Part shown: positions 1-8,491 of the stretch, piece by piece
Layout: every line of letters begins with the position of its first letter
Numbering within the stretch: position 1 is the first letter of the stretch
The notes under the pieces: model-generated
What the model saw: the letters and a program-made list of their open reading frames with translations, nothing else
Database searches by the model: none
What the model was told of the DNA's origin: nothing
Source: Lewinellaceae bacterium
Lineage (GTDB): Bacteria > Bacteroidota > Bacteroidia > Chitinophagales > Saprospiraceae
Direction of reading: 5' to 3'
DNA length: 64,000 nt
Assembly (NCBI GenBank): GCA_020636405.1
Contig: JACJXW010000005.1
Coordinates: 992,001 to 1,056,000 of the forward strand
Program-made: the position numbers and the translations under genes

Positions 1-803
1 CCGGCGGCTTCCCGGATAAAGGCGCGGCGCGGCAGGGTAGGGTCCAGTGCCTGGTAGTATTCGAACAGGCGGTATCCGGCCTTGCTGATGATGGCGGTCA
101 TCAGGGGCGACGGTTTCGGGGGGAGGATCTCTTTGTGGTTGGCGGAGGTCAGCACCTCTTCCGCCTCCTGAGGCGTGGTAATGGGACGGGCCTGGAGCAA
201 CAGCAGGCGCCCTTTGGAAACGCAGAACTCAATGTCCAGCCCATGTTCGGCGTCCATGCGTTGGAGCAGCACCTGCGCGTACCAGGACAACCAGATCAGC
301 GCCCGGTTGAGGCCTTTTTCCTTATCGGGGAATCCCTGCCAGAAAGGGTAAAGGGCGGATGCCCAGGCGTCGGCCCGGGTAAACCTGGGAAGCAGGAGGG
401 TGTCCGGCTGCTTGTGCCCGCTGGCCAGGGCCTCTCCCTGCCCTTCGATGAGTTCCAGCTTCCAGGCGCCTTCCCGAAAGGCGAACAATACGCCGCTGTA
501 TTCGGGATGGATCATCTCCTGTAGGATGGCCTGCTGGCCTTCGGGGGTGGGGTAACTGTTGAAGACTTCTTCCAGGGCTTCCTCCAGTTGCGCTTCTTCT
601 ACCGAAAGTACAGTTGTAAACTGCCCGGCATAGCTTTGCTCGCCGCCATCTTCGAGGGCATAAGAGGAGCGGACTGCAAGCGGAAAGCGCAGCTTATCGA
701 GCGCGAAGGCGCCCTGTTGGAAATCCTCGTACCGTACGCTGCCGAAGCGTGGGGTAGGGAGGCGCCATCGCCGGATCTGTTCCAGTTGTTGCAGTTTGCT
801 CAT
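1..803 (-). CDS. PEP synthase / pyruvate phosphate dikinase N-terminal (ATP-grasp) domain protein, partial
   Basis: The reverse strand is open from an ATG at 803 to the window edge, so the C-terminus is missing. The 267 visible residues show the PPDK/PEP-synthase ATP-binding fold: RSSYALEDGGEQSYAGQF near residue 45 (the RSS...ED...S(F/Y)AGQ nucleotide-binding block), QEMIHPEYSGVLFA near 95, and DIEFCVSKGRLLLLQARPIT near 190, which is the family hallmark DIEW...LLQARPIT. The domain transfers phosphate from ATP to a histidine domain or to pyruvate. The missing part would show whether this is a full synthase or a stand-alone ATP-grasp protein. Its start lies 9 bp after the stop of the alpha/beta-hydrolase gene, so the two are probably co-transcribed. 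The family call is firm, the exact substrate is unknown. Confidence 0.85.
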   Translation of the reverse strand, partial: MSKLQQLEQIRRWRLPTPRFGSVRYEDFQQGAFALDKLRFPLAVRSSYALEDGGEQSYAGQFTTVLSVEEAQLEEALEEVFNSYPTPEGQQAILQEMIHPEYSGVLFAFREGAWKLELIEGQGEALASGHKQPDTLLLPRFTRADAWASALYPFWQGFPDKEKGLNRALIWLSWYAQVLLQRMDAEHGLDIEFCVSKGRLLLLQARPITTPQEAEEVLTSANHKEILPPKPSPLMTAIISKAGYRLFEYYQALDPTLPRRAFIREAA

Positions 804-812
804 TGCTAAGGC

Positions 813-1583
813 TTACTTACAAAGGCCAATGATCTTTTCGTAAAATTCCTCCGGTTGGTCCAGCATGGGAAAATGGTCCCATCCAGGAACGATATCGAAG
901 GTAGAATTGGGGAAATCGCGTTGCCAGTACTTCAGGAAACGGGAAGCCACTACCCGTTCTTTTTCACCCCAGATGAAGTAAAAACCCTTATTTTGCAAGG
1001 GTTGTTGGACAGAGCGATACCATTCTGGCGTAATTAAATCAAAAAACAAGGAAAAGGCGTCACAGGTTTTATAATCCCGGAAGAATTGCCGGCGAAGCAC
1101 AACGGGAATGCGTTCCGGATGCAGAAAGAGGCGGCGTTCCCAGACGGGTTGCAACCCCGGCCAGGCAATGAGCCCCTGCATGAGCCGGCGCACGGCCAAA
1201 GGCCGCATCAACTTCGGGAAAAAGCGATGCTGCAGAGAAGCCCCGATGCACCCGTGCAGGATTACCTTCCGGGGAGACATGCTGCTGCCATCCTCCAATA
1301 CCCACCCCCTGGACGCCCATTCCAGGAGGAGGCTTCCGCCGATACCGTGTCCGTAGAAGATCCACGTTTCCTCCTTCCCATGCTGTTCCACCGTTTGCTG
1401 GAGGGCCTTCAGAAAGGGCAGCCAGCTTCCTTCTCCCGGGGGCAGGGGGCGGCCCTCGAAGCCAGGCAAGGCCGGGACGATAGCCCGGAGGTGTGCCTGT
1501 GGCTGGTTACCGAGCAGCTCCAGGAATGGTTGGAACCGGGCGCCGGCGCCGCCATTGCCGTGCAGGAGGAGGAGATTTGTCAT
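813..1583 (-). CDS. alpha/beta-hydrolase fold protein lacking the nucleophile serine
   Basis: A 256-residue soluble protein with the alpha/beta-hydrolase plan: LLLHGNGGAG strand/oxyanion loop at residues 4-13, the nucleophile-elbow position at 77-83, an acidic-residue region FIWGEKERVV, and the late histidine in PGWDHFPML. At the elbow the sequence is YGHGIGG, so the usual GxSxG serine is a glycine (residue 80). The fold is clear, but ordinary serine hydrolase chemistry looks impossible. I start the gene at the ATG at 1583. The frame stays open upstream to 1694, but that stretch runs through a terminator hairpin (1659-1692) and encodes nothing hydrolase-like. It precedes the PEP-synthase-like gene by 9 bp, probably in one operon. 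Confidence 0.75.
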   Translation of the reverse strand: MTNLLLLHGNGGAGARFQPFLELLGNQPQAHLRAIVPALPGFEGRPLPPGEGSWLPFLKALQQTVEQHGKEETWIFYGHGIGGSLLLEWASRGWVLEDGSSMSPRKVILHGCIGASLQHRFFPKLMRPLAVRRLMQGLIAWPGLQPVWERRLFLHPERIPVVLRRQFFRDYKTCDAFSLFFDLITPEWYRSVQQPLQNKGFYFIWGEKERVVASRFLKYWQRDFPNSTFDIVPGWDHFPMLDQPEEFYEKIIGLCK

Positions 1584-1658
1584 GGCCTTTGAAATTATCC
1601 AAAAGGAAACCAGAGGAGCTTCGGAAAGTTCATCAGCCCTCATTCCATTATTCCATCC

Positions 1659-1692
1659 AAAAAAAAAGAGCGCCCGCTGATGGACGCTCTTC
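1659..1692 (-). terminator. intrinsic terminator
   Basis: Arms 1666-1675 and 1682-1691 pair over 10 bp with one G-U wobble on the minus strand around a 6-nt loop. On the minus strand the stem is followed by an unbroken run of T. It ends transcription of the AraC-like reading frame at 1770-2030 and separates it from the hydrolase gene. Confidence 0.75.
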
Positions 1693-1769
1693 ACTACAAG
1701 TTACCCGTTAAAAAATACTCCCAATCTTAAATTATTTATAGTTCTTTCGGCATCGCTGGTTGCTTCCCT

Positions 1770-2030
1770 TTATCCCGGGAAGAACTCCGTACAACCAATG
1801 GCCGTTTTTCGTTTTTCGGGGCTTTCCTGGCTGGTTTCCCTATATTTTGAGGGGGGAACACCCATCTCTCTGGAAAAGATGCGGCTAAAGTAGTCCGGAG
1901 AGGCGAAGCCCGTCGCGTAGGCCACCTCCGACACATTGAGCGTTCCCTGGCGCAGGAGTTCGCATGCACGCTGCAGGCGCATATCGCGCAGTAGGCGGGT
2001 GGCGCATTTTATGGAGTCCATGTTTCTCAT
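1770..2030 (-). CDS. AraC-type HTH DNA-binding fragment, 86 aa
   Basis: Residues 16-65 match the second half of an AraC DNA-binding domain: RLQRACELLRQGTLNVSEVA, then a GFASPDYFSRIFSREMG recognition helix and the PSKYRE end. The first helix-turn-helix that normally precedes RLxRAxELL is missing; the protein starts with only about 17 unrelated residues. It could be a remnant of a longer AraC regulator or hybrid sensor kinase (compare the C-terminus of the gene at 38288-40927), or a small single-HTH regulator. A terminator sits 78 bp beyond its stop, so it may still be expressed. Upstream DNA on this strand shows no continuation of the domain. Confidence 0.5.
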   Translation of the reverse strand: MRNMDSIKCATRLLRDMRLQRACELLRQGTLNVSEVAYATGFASPDYFSRIFSREMGVPPSKYRETSQESPEKRKTAIGCTEFFPG

Positions 2031-2273
2031 TTTTAACCTTGATTTAGGAGAAGCGAAATAGGTTACCTGCTATGCGTTATTTTTTTTAAAAAAGGTGCCC
2101 CCAAAGCGCCGGGTATCAGATGGCCGTTCTGGTAAACACTTGCACCAAAAAATACTTTTTCCCGTTCAGTACTGGATTATTCCTACTTGGCGACAATTAA
2201 ATGGAAATCCAATGGGCTCCCCCTAGTTTTGGAGTTGTAAGGAACACCCTTATCAACTTAAAAACTTAAAAAG

Positions 2274-3638
2274 ATGAACTTCAAGAGCCTCCATTCCAAC
2301 TTAAACGGCCTTTCCTTCGGTAAAGTAGGGGCCACTCTGCTTTTTACGCTTTTGCTTTTGGCCAATCTTGGCGCCCAGCAGGAACAATTCAGCCAGGCAC
2401 AGCAGCTGGCCGTCAGCGGGCAACACGCCGAGGCGGAAGCTATACTCGGGCAGCTCGCTGCCGCCCATCCCGATTATCTGCCGGCAGCACTGCTCCGCGC
2501 CCACAACTTTTCCTGGAGCGGGCAGCACCGCCGGTCCATTGATGCTTTTCAGGCCATTCTGGGACAGCAGCCGGGCCAGGTGGACGCGCTGGCCGGCCTG
2601 GGCTATGCCTACAGCTGGTCCGGAAATGCCGATAAGGCCATCGAAACCTTCCAGCGGGCGATAGAACAGGCGCCCGATAATATCGATGCACGGAAAGGAT
2701 TGGGGTATGCTTATTTGGCAGCTCAGGACGCCCGGCAGGCGATACTGGTATTTGAACGCCTGGCCCAGGGGCATCCGGAGTTAACCGAGCACCACATTGC
2801 GCTGGGCAAAGCCCAGCTTCTGGCTGGCCGTTCGAAGGCAGCAAAGCAATCCTTCGAGCAAGCCCTGGCCGCCGACCCCTCCAATGCTGAAGCTCAGCAG
2901 TTGCTGGCTACCGCGCGGTCTCAGGGCGCTGCTCTGGAACTGGACATTTGGGGTGGGTACTCCAAAGTAGAGGAAGATAACCGCACCGGCCTCCGCCTGC
3001 TGCAGGCCCTCTACCGGATCAATAGCCGCTATTCCGTTTTTGCCAAGTTCGACAATACCCTTTCTCTGGATAACCTCGATTTTGTCAACCGCAACAGCAA
3101 TGCTTCTTCCCTCTGGGGCGGCGCGCTCGCCGGATGGAACGATCGCCTGGCCACCCGCCTGGAATACGGTATGCGTTTCTTCCCGGATCGCGAAAATCAG
3201 CAGCAGGCCCGCCTGGAGCAGGTCTTCTACATCCACAACGGATTCAGCGCCCGCCTGGGAGGCTGGCTGGCCTTCTCCAGCGACTTCCCCACAGAATGGT
3301 ACGGCTACGCCGGCCTTTATATCCCGGTTACTTCTTTCCTGGCACTGGAACCTTCCTATTATTACGGACAGGATGGATTCAACAGCGTGAACCAACAGCG
3401 GGCGGTACTGGCGGCCAAGCTGCTCCTTCCCCAGGGCCCGGAATTCACCCTGGGCGGTTTCGTGGGTAAAGCGGACCTCGGCATCGAGGGCATTCCCGAT
3501 AATATCTCCGGCGGCTATCTGCTGGCTTTGATGCCTTTGAATGACTGGCTGTCGGGCCAACTGGCCGTCAACTACGAAAAGGGCAATTTTGCCACGGCTA
3601 CTGTTGTCGCCGCAGGGTTGAAACTGCGCTTCCGTTAA
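2274..3638 (+). CDS. TPR-containing outer-membrane beta-barrel protein (YaiO-like)
   Basis: 454 residues. A signal sequence at about 15-35 (LLFTLLLLANLGAQ) is followed by four or five tetratricopeptide repeats (about residues 38-210, e.g. ALAGLGYAYSWSGNADKAIE and ARKGLGYAYLAAQDARQAIL). From about 220 to the end there are alternating amphipathic strands (LELDIWGGYSK, YSVFAKFDNT, ATRLEYGMRFF, FTLGGFVGKAD) closing with the C-terminal aromatic/Arg pattern LKLRFR of an outer-membrane barrel. TPR modules joined to a barrel are how several polysaccharide exporters (BcsC, PgaA, AlgK/AlgE) are built. The next gene, 146 bp downstream, is a GT2 polymerase-like enzyme, so a role in exopolysaccharide export is a reasonable inference. 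Another possibility is a YaiO-type barrel of unknown role. Confidence 0.75.
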   Translation: MNFKSLHSNLNGLSFGKVGATLLFTLLLLANLGAQQEQFSQAQQLAVSGQHAEAEAILGQLAAAHPDYLPAALLRAHNFSWSGQHRRSIDAFQAILGQQPGQVDALAGLGYAYSWSGNADKAIETFQRAIEQAPDNIDARKGLGYAYLAAQDARQAILVFERLAQGHPELTEHHIALGKAQLLAGRSKAAKQSFEQALAADPSNAEAQQLLATARSQGAALELDIWGGYSKVEEDNRTGLRLLQALYRINSRYSVFAKFDNTLSLDNLDFVNRNSNASSLWGGALAGWNDRLATRLEYGMRFFPDRENQQQARLEQVFYIHNGFSARLGGWLAFSSDFPTEWYGYAGLYIPVTSFLALEPSYYYGQDGFNSVNQQRAVLAAKLLLPQGPEFTLGGFVGKADLGIEGIPDNISGGYLLALMPLNDWLSGQLAVNYEKGNFATATVVAAGLKLRFR

Positions 3639-3659
3639 TATCCGGAAATGATCAAAAGG

Positions 3660-3702
3660 GTTGACGCTGCGGAAGGGGGCAAAGCTCCTTCGCAGCGTCA
3701 AC
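3660..3702 (+). other. strong stem-loop between the TPR-barrel and GT2 genes
   Basis: GTTGACGCTGCG (3660-3671) plus GAAGG faces CCTTCGCAGCGTCAAC (3687-3702), giving a 16-bp stem with one bulge. No T-run follows on the plus strand, so it is not a standard terminator. It may be an mRNA processing or attenuation element that sets the ratio of the two products. Confidence 0.6.
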
Positions 3703-3783
3703 AGAACGAACAATAAAAACTAATTCTTCTGGTTGGTTTTGCCTTTCCACTGGATCTGGGCAGAGCCGGAAAAAAACAACATC

Positions 3784-5661
3784 ATGTTACAGAATAATAT
3801 TAACCGTGCGCTGGTGGCCAGCGCAGGACTGGAGATGCCCATATCTCGCCCGATCGTCAAAACCCGCAGTGAAGAAGCGGCGCGGCGCAAGCCCTTGTAC
3901 ACTAAAGCTCCGCGCCCCTGGATGTACGTTTTCATATTCGCAATGTGGATTGCCAGCCTGGCCTGGTTCCAGCCGCGCCTGCTCCAATTGATGGACATGG
4001 CTTACCATACCCCCAGCTGGATCGCCCTGGCCCTTTTCATCGCCTTCATCGATTTTGCCTGGCTCTACGGCCTTTACAATGTGGGGGTGATCCTCTTCGC
4101 TCTCGGCCATCGGTGGTTTGGGCATAAGCCCGAGTCGGCGCTGGCTCGTACCGAGCTGCTGGACTACCCGGCGGTGGCCATCCTTTACACCACCTGTAAT
4201 GACTTTGTAGAGGAGAGTGTCCTGTCTTGTGTAAAACAGGATTATCCTAACTACACAGTCTATATGCTGGATGACAGTTCTTCCCCGGAATACCAGGCGA
4301 AGGTAGATGCCTTTGCCGCCCGTTTCCCGGGCCTGGTTAAGGTGGTCCGCCGCCCCAGCCGTGAGGGTTTCAAGGCCGGCAATATGAACTATGGGCTGAG
4401 CCATGTGGCTACAAAGGAGCCTTACTTCGCCATTGCCGATGCCGATGAGATCCTGCCTGCCGATTTCCTCAGCAAGCTGGTGCCGGTGATGGAGGCGGAC
4501 CCCATGTGCGGCTTCACCCAGGCCAACCATCGCGCCAACCCGAATGCCGAAAGCTCGCTGGCTCAGGCGATGGGCATTGGAGTCGACCTGCACTGGAAAT
4601 GGTACCAGCCCCTGCGCAATAATTACGGATTTGTGATGTTCCTCGGCCACGGCGCCCTGCTGCGCCGCAAGTGTTGGGAAGAAGTGGGCGGGTTCCCGGA
4701 CATCGTCAGTGAAGACCTGGGCTTTGCCATCCATATTCGCGAAAAGGGATATCGCGGCCGCTTTGTGGAAGACGTGATCTGCTATGAAGACTTTCCCGAT
4801 ACCGTACGGGCTTTCCGCATCCGCCATATGAAGTGGACGCGCGGAACCAGCGAGTTCCTCGCCAAGAAGATGGGATGGCTCCTTAAGGCCAAAAACATTT
4901 CCTGGACAGAAAAGCTGGACATCCTGTTCCCCACGCTTAATCTGCCCCTCACATTGGTCTACTTCCTGTTTATGATCAACGCCAACCTCATCCTGCCCTA
5001 TTTCTTCGGCCATTCGGCGGATGTGACTTTCGTGCTGGCCGGCCAGGAGGTGGTGATGCCGGTTATGAGTATGGATGTCGGTTTTCAGGCCATCTATGAC
5101 TGGGATTTCTTCGCGATCACCATGCTGGCCTTTTTTGCTCCTGTGTTGTGCTTCATCATCGGCCTGGCGCACCAGCCGGCAAAGCTGTTCCGCTTCCTGA
5201 GCCAGAGCACCGTTCTGTACGCCGCATTGTCTCCATTATCTTCCATCGGCGTGTTGGCCTATATGGTTTCCGGTAAGGCGATCTTCCTGGTCACTGGTGA
5301 CAATGCCCAAAAAGAACACCATGTTGCAGGAGGCGCCGGACACCTGATCCAGCGCGTGAAGAAGTCCTGGCAGGATTTTCTGGCCAAAAGCCATCCGGAT
5401 ACCGGCCTCGTTCAGGCCTTCGAGATAGGGACGGGGGTCCTCTTTGCTATAGTGTGCCTGTATACCTTTCAGATCTCCTTCTTTGGCCTTTGCCTGGCAT
5501 TCATACTGTTGCCTCTTATGCACCACCTGGGATGGAACAACCGCGCCGTTCGGGTATTGATGTACCTGCCGTTCATTCTGATCCTCTTAGGGGTGTTCGT
5601 AGCCAGCCTGAGTTTGTTCGGCCTGCAATCGGTATTTTTCGGGTACGGCTTTCATTTTTGA
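3784..5661 (+). CDS. GT2 family membrane glycosyltransferase (cellulose-synthase-like)
   Basis: 625 residues from the ATG at 3784; the frame is open from a TTG at 3733, but no better start is visible there. Two transmembrane segments (about 46-66 and 78-104) precede a cytoplasmic GT2 catalytic domain with DDSSSPEY (Asp163/164), the metal-binding DADE (219-222) and a SED acidic residue at 311. The position of the Q(Q/R)xRW product-binding motif reads RHMKW (347-351), so Trp is kept but the leading residues differ. At least six more membrane helices follow (about 395-625). This is the layout of processive synthases such as BcsA/CelA, without a PilZ domain. With the TPR-barrel gene before it, it probably makes and extrudes a beta-glycan; the sugar cannot be told. 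Confidence 0.85.
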   Translation: MLQNNINRALVASAGLEMPISRPIVKTRSEEAARRKPLYTKAPRPWMYVFIFAMWIASLAWFQPRLLQLMDMAYHTPSWIALALFIAFIDFAWLYGLYNVGVILFALGHRWFGHKPESALARTELLDYPAVAILYTTCNDFVEESVLSCVKQDYPNYTVYMLDDSSSPEYQAKVDAFAARFPGLVKVVRRPSREGFKAGNMNYGLSHVATKEPYFAIADADEILPADFLSKLVPVMEADPMCGFTQANHRANPNAESSLAQAMGIGVDLHWKWYQPLRNNYGFVMFLGHGALLRRKCWEEVGGFPDIVSEDLGFAIHIREKGYRGRFVEDVICYEDFPDTVRAFRIRHMKWTRGTSEFLAKKMGWLLKAKNISWTEKLDILFPTLNLPLTLVYFLFMINANLILPYFFGHSADVTFVLAGQEVVMPVMSMDVGFQAIYDWDFFAITMLAFFAPVLCFIIGLAHQPAKLFRFLSQSTVLYAALSPLSSIGVLAYMVSGKAIFLVTGDNAQKEHHVAGGAGHLIQRVKKSWQDFLAKSHPDTGLVQAFEIGTGVLFAIVCLYTFQISFFGLCLAFILLPLMHHLGWNNRAVRVLMYLPFILILLGVFVASLSLFGLQSVFFGYGFHF

Positions 5662-5744
5662 AAGGTTCTGCCCAGCAGTTCAAACAGGAGTCCCGAATTT
5701 TAAGGGAACAGAATATAAAATGCGAATCAGGCAGGTAGGGATGA

Positions 5745-5785
5745 CGAGGCCTGGAGGGTGTTGGGAATGCACCCTCCAGGCCTCG
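5745..5785. terminator. bidirectional hairpin between convergent genes
   Basis: CGAGGCCTGGAGGGTG (5745-5760) and its exact complement at 5770-5785 form a perfect 16-bp stem with a 9-nt loop. It lies between the GT2 gene (stop 5661, plus) and the peroxidase gene (stop 5802, minus), where a shared terminator is expected. T-runs are poor on both sides. Confidence 0.7.
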
Positions 5786-5801
5786 GTCCATGGTCTTCCA
5801 T

Positions 5802-7223
5802 TCATCGTATAACCAGGGGCTTGACCCTCTGGCCTTGTTCAGAGGTTAGTTGAAGGTGGTACAGGCCGGCGGGCAGGCCATCGCGCTGCAGGCTGAACTG
5901 CTGTCCGGTGAAGGTATATTGCCGGAGCAACTGGCCATTGGCGTTGAAAAGAAGCAGTTGGCATTCCTGCTCTAAAGGCGAATCGAGCCGCAGGTGTACT
6001 ATGTCGGTGGCGGGGTTGGGAAAGGCCACCCAGCTGTCCTGTGAGACAGGCGCGGTAGTGCCGACCATGGTTTCGCAGAAGGGGTCGGACCAGCGTTCGT
6101 CGGACAGGAAGGATTCGTCGGTCAGGGTTTCGAGGAAGGCGATGAGGGCCTGGCGCTCCGTCGGGCTGAGGTCGAGCTGGCGGGGAGGCCCGTCAGGGCC
6201 GTAGTCCCGCAATTGAGGTGAAAGGTTGGGGTGCGGCTGTATGCCGCTGTTGTAGTGTTCGATCACCTCAGAGAGCGATGCGACCCGGCCATCGTGCATA
6301 TAGGGGGCGGTGAGCGCTACATTGCGCAGGGACGGTACTTTGAACTTGCCGATATCCGGGAAGTTGCCGGTGACGCCGCCCACCCCCAGGTCCTGGGAGC
6401 CCAGGTCCAGCCCATTGTTGCGGGGGCCGGGGGCAATGAAGGCCTCCGTGCCGTGGCAGGCGGCGCAGTTGCCCCGGGTAGGGTCGAAGAAAAGGGCCTT
6501 ACCGAGGTTCTCCTCAGCGGTGAAGGCCGGCCAGGGGGCTGCGCCGGGAATGCCGGGGGGCGCCGTCTGCCGGGCCTGGTCATATTTGGACTGGTAGCTG
6601 ACCATGGACCGGACAAACTGAGACAAGGCCAGGGCCACCTTTCCGGAAGTGATCTCCGGGCTGCCAAAGGCATCTTCAAACAGGGGAGGGTAGTATTCGG
6701 TATTCGCCAGGCGGCTTTCCAATTCCTCCAGGGTGAGCCCCATCTCGGTGTGGTCCTGGATGGGCATCAGCGTTTGTTCTTCCAGGGTGGCGGCCCGTTC
6801 ATCCCAGAAGAAGTGGCCGTTCTGATAGTAGCGGGCCATGGCCAGGCTCATGGAATTGCGGCCGGTGAGGCCTCCTTCAAAACCTGTGCTCAAGGCAGCG
6901 TCATCGGTGAAAGCCAGTTCCTGTTTGTGGCAGGAGGCACAGGCAATGGTTTGGTTGGCCGAAAGTTTTGTGTCGTAAAAAAGTACCCGCCCCAGGGTGG
7001 CGCCGGCATCCGTAACGGGGTTGCCGGCAGGGGTGTTGTCGGCATCCTGCACATTGGGGAGCCGGAGGTGGGCGGGTAGCAGGATGTTGGCGTAGTTGAA
7101 CGGCACATCGGGCAGGTCGAGGCAGGCGCCGTATTCAATGGGGGGCTGGCCGGGGGTGTGCCAGGCCAGGGTGGTAAAGGCAAAAGCAAGTACAAAAAAC
7201 AGGGAAAGGATCTTGAATTTCAT
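5802..7223 (-). CDS. di-haem cytochrome c peroxidase family protein with T9SS sorting domain
   Basis: 473 residues starting at MKFKILSLFFVLAFAF (ATG at 7223; the ATG at 7253 would bury the signal peptide). Two c-type haem motifs are present, CASCH (95-99) and CAACH (253-257), with family blocks GRVLFYDTKLSA, FWDERAATLEEQ and the distal KVPSLRNVALTAPYMHDGR stretch. These are typical of the bacterial CcpA/MauG group, which reduces hydrogen peroxide or oxidises a partner protein outside the cytoplasm. The last ~75 residues (FPNPATD... then LPAGLYHLQL... ending in VIR) form a type A T9SS sorting domain, so the enzyme is probably passed through the outer membrane and anchored at the surface. It is transcribed towards the GT2 gene, with which it shares a terminator. 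Confidence 0.9.
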   Translation of the reverse strand: MKFKILSLFFVLAFAFTTLAWHTPGQPPIEYGACLDLPDVPFNYANILLPAHLRLPNVQDADNTPAGNPVTDAGATLGRVLFYDTKLSANQTIACASCHKQELAFTDDAALSTGFEGGLTGRNSMSLAMARYYQNGHFFWDERAATLEEQTLMPIQDHTEMGLTLEELESRLANTEYYPPLFEDAFGSPEITSGKVALALSQFVRSMVSYQSKYDQARQTAPPGIPGAAPWPAFTAEENLGKALFFDPTRGNCAACHGTEAFIAPGPRNNGLDLGSQDLGVGGVTGNFPDIGKFKVPSLRNVALTAPYMHDGRVASLSEVIEHYNSGIQPHPNLSPQLRDYGPDGPPRQLDLSPTERQALIAFLETLTDESFLSDERWSDPFCETMVGTTAPVSQDSWVAFPNPATDIVHLRLDSPLEQECQLLLFNANGQLLRQYTFTGQQFSLQRDGLPAGLYHLQLTSEQGQRVKPLVIR

Positions 7224-7328
7224 GAAGCAGAACTGGGTTTGATGAAAAATCAATAGGTTTCATGGTTAAAGAGGCAGGAAAAAGCCTTATGTACTGATGT
7301 TTCCCTGTATTTTTTTTCGTCTGAGCCT

Positions 7329-8447
7329 TCACAACTCGAAATAATAAGTCAATAACATCGCCCCGGAAAGGTGGCGGGTTTCCGTTGGGGCTTTTTGGGA
7401 AGCAAACAGCTTCAGTTCCGGTTCCCATTGTTGCAAGCCGTAGCTCACCGTCCATGCCACTGTCATTTTTCGGGTGCGGATGCCCAGGTAGCCCACCACT
7501 CCGTAGTCGATCCGTCGGAAATAACGGGTAGTGCTGTTGTCCTCCAGGGCGATCACATCGGCAAATTGGATCTTCCGGCTATCGTTCACTTCTTCTCTGC
7601 CTAAAAGGTTGCCTTCCACGAAGTAAGAAGTCTTATACTTCGATTTTTCTTTTCCGTGCAAGCCGATCGCCAGATAAGGGCCTGCTCCGAGCTGGAACCC
7701 GGCGGATAGGTTCAGGACCGGGTAAATCGGGCATTCCAGGTATCCTACATAAGTTTGAATATGGCCCTCCGCCTCCGTATAGGAAGAGGCGAAACCCTCA
7801 TTGGAAAGGCCTGACTCAATACTGGAGATCCATTCTCCGATATCGATGCGATCGCCCTTGCCGCGGTAGAAAAGGCCGGACTGAAGTGAGAAGCGCGGGC
7901 TGATCCGCCAGTCGAGGCTGGCGCCTAAGGTGGGAGCAGCCAGGATACTGAAGGCGGGCGGTTCTGTGGCGCCGCGATAGTCGTATATACCTGTGGCGGC
8001 GTTGATGCCGGCGGTGATGCCGATGAACAATTGGGAATGAAAGGCTGGTTCAGCAATTGGGGGAGGGGCCGGTTCGGGTGAAACAGAGGGTTGCCTTTCG
8101 GGAACCGGTTCGGCAGGCGGCGGTTTAGGGGCTTCCGGACGAACAACCGGGGCCGGCTCTTTTGCCGGGGGGGGCACTGTCTCGGGCGGAGGAGCGACGG
8201 CCCGTTCTTCCTGGGGTACGAACCACTCCACCCGCCCGTTCTCGTATTGTATCTTCCGCACCTCACTTTTGTAAACGGTGTACAGGGGGCCGTCCTGAAA
8301 GTCGAACAGCTTGTATTTCACCACTTCCGGCTGGATCTCCAGCACTTTGGCTTCGATCCAGCGGCCGTCTTTGAGGAAGAGGATGTCCTGCGCCGCCAGT
8401 AGGGCCGGCAGCCACAGGAGAAGCATGGAGAAAATGTGTTTTTTCAT
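7329..8447 (-). CDS. outer-membrane beta-barrel protein with proline-rich linker
   Basis: 372 residues. Signal peptide MKKHIFSMLLLWLPALLAAQ, then a small N-terminal module (about 21-75: DILFLKDGRWIEAKV ... YTVYKSEVRKIQYENG) of a type found in many secreted Bacteroidota proteins. A proline/glutamate-rich linker follows (about 80-135, repeated PPP and PEP), then a predicted eight- to ten-strand barrel (about 137-372) ending in LLTYYFEL with the terminal aromatic. Function is not recognised. The linker suggests the N-terminal module reaches into the periplasm or peptidoglycan. The upstream lipoprotein gene ends 44 bp away on the same strand, so the two may be one unit. Confidence 0.65.
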   Translation of the reverse strand: MKKHIFSMLLLWLPALLAAQDILFLKDGRWIEAKVLEIQPEVVKYKLFDFQDGPLYTVYKSEVRKIQYENGRVEWFVPQEERAVAPPPETVPPPAKEPAPVVRPEAPKPPPAEPVPERQPSVSPEPAPPPIAEPAFHSQLFIGITAGINAATGIYDYRGATEPPAFSILAAPTLGASLDWRISPRFSLQSGLFYRGKGDRIDIGEWISSIESGLSNEGFASSYTEAEGHIQTYVGYLECPIYPVLNLSAGFQLGAGPYLAIGLHGKEKSKYKTSYFVEGNLLGREEVNDSRKIQFADVIALEDNSTTRYFRRIDYGVVGYLGIRTRKMTVAWTVSYGLQQWEPELKLFASQKAPTETRHLSGAMLLTYYFEL

Positions 8448-8491
8448 GGGCCGGGGAGATTATTGATGATAGAAACCCCCTGGGGGGCGGG

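Noticed and set aside
1108..1356. 82-aa arginine-rich frame
   Set aside because: Antisense to the alpha/beta-hydrolase gene and typical of a shadow frame in G+C-rich DNA.
2781..3713. 310-aa open frame opposite the TPR-barrel gene
   Set aside because: No motif, and the plus-strand protein has clear TPR and barrel features.
3787..5172. 461-aa open frame opposite the GT2 gene
   Set aside because: Histidine/glutamine-rich shadow of the catalytic domain with no conserved motif.
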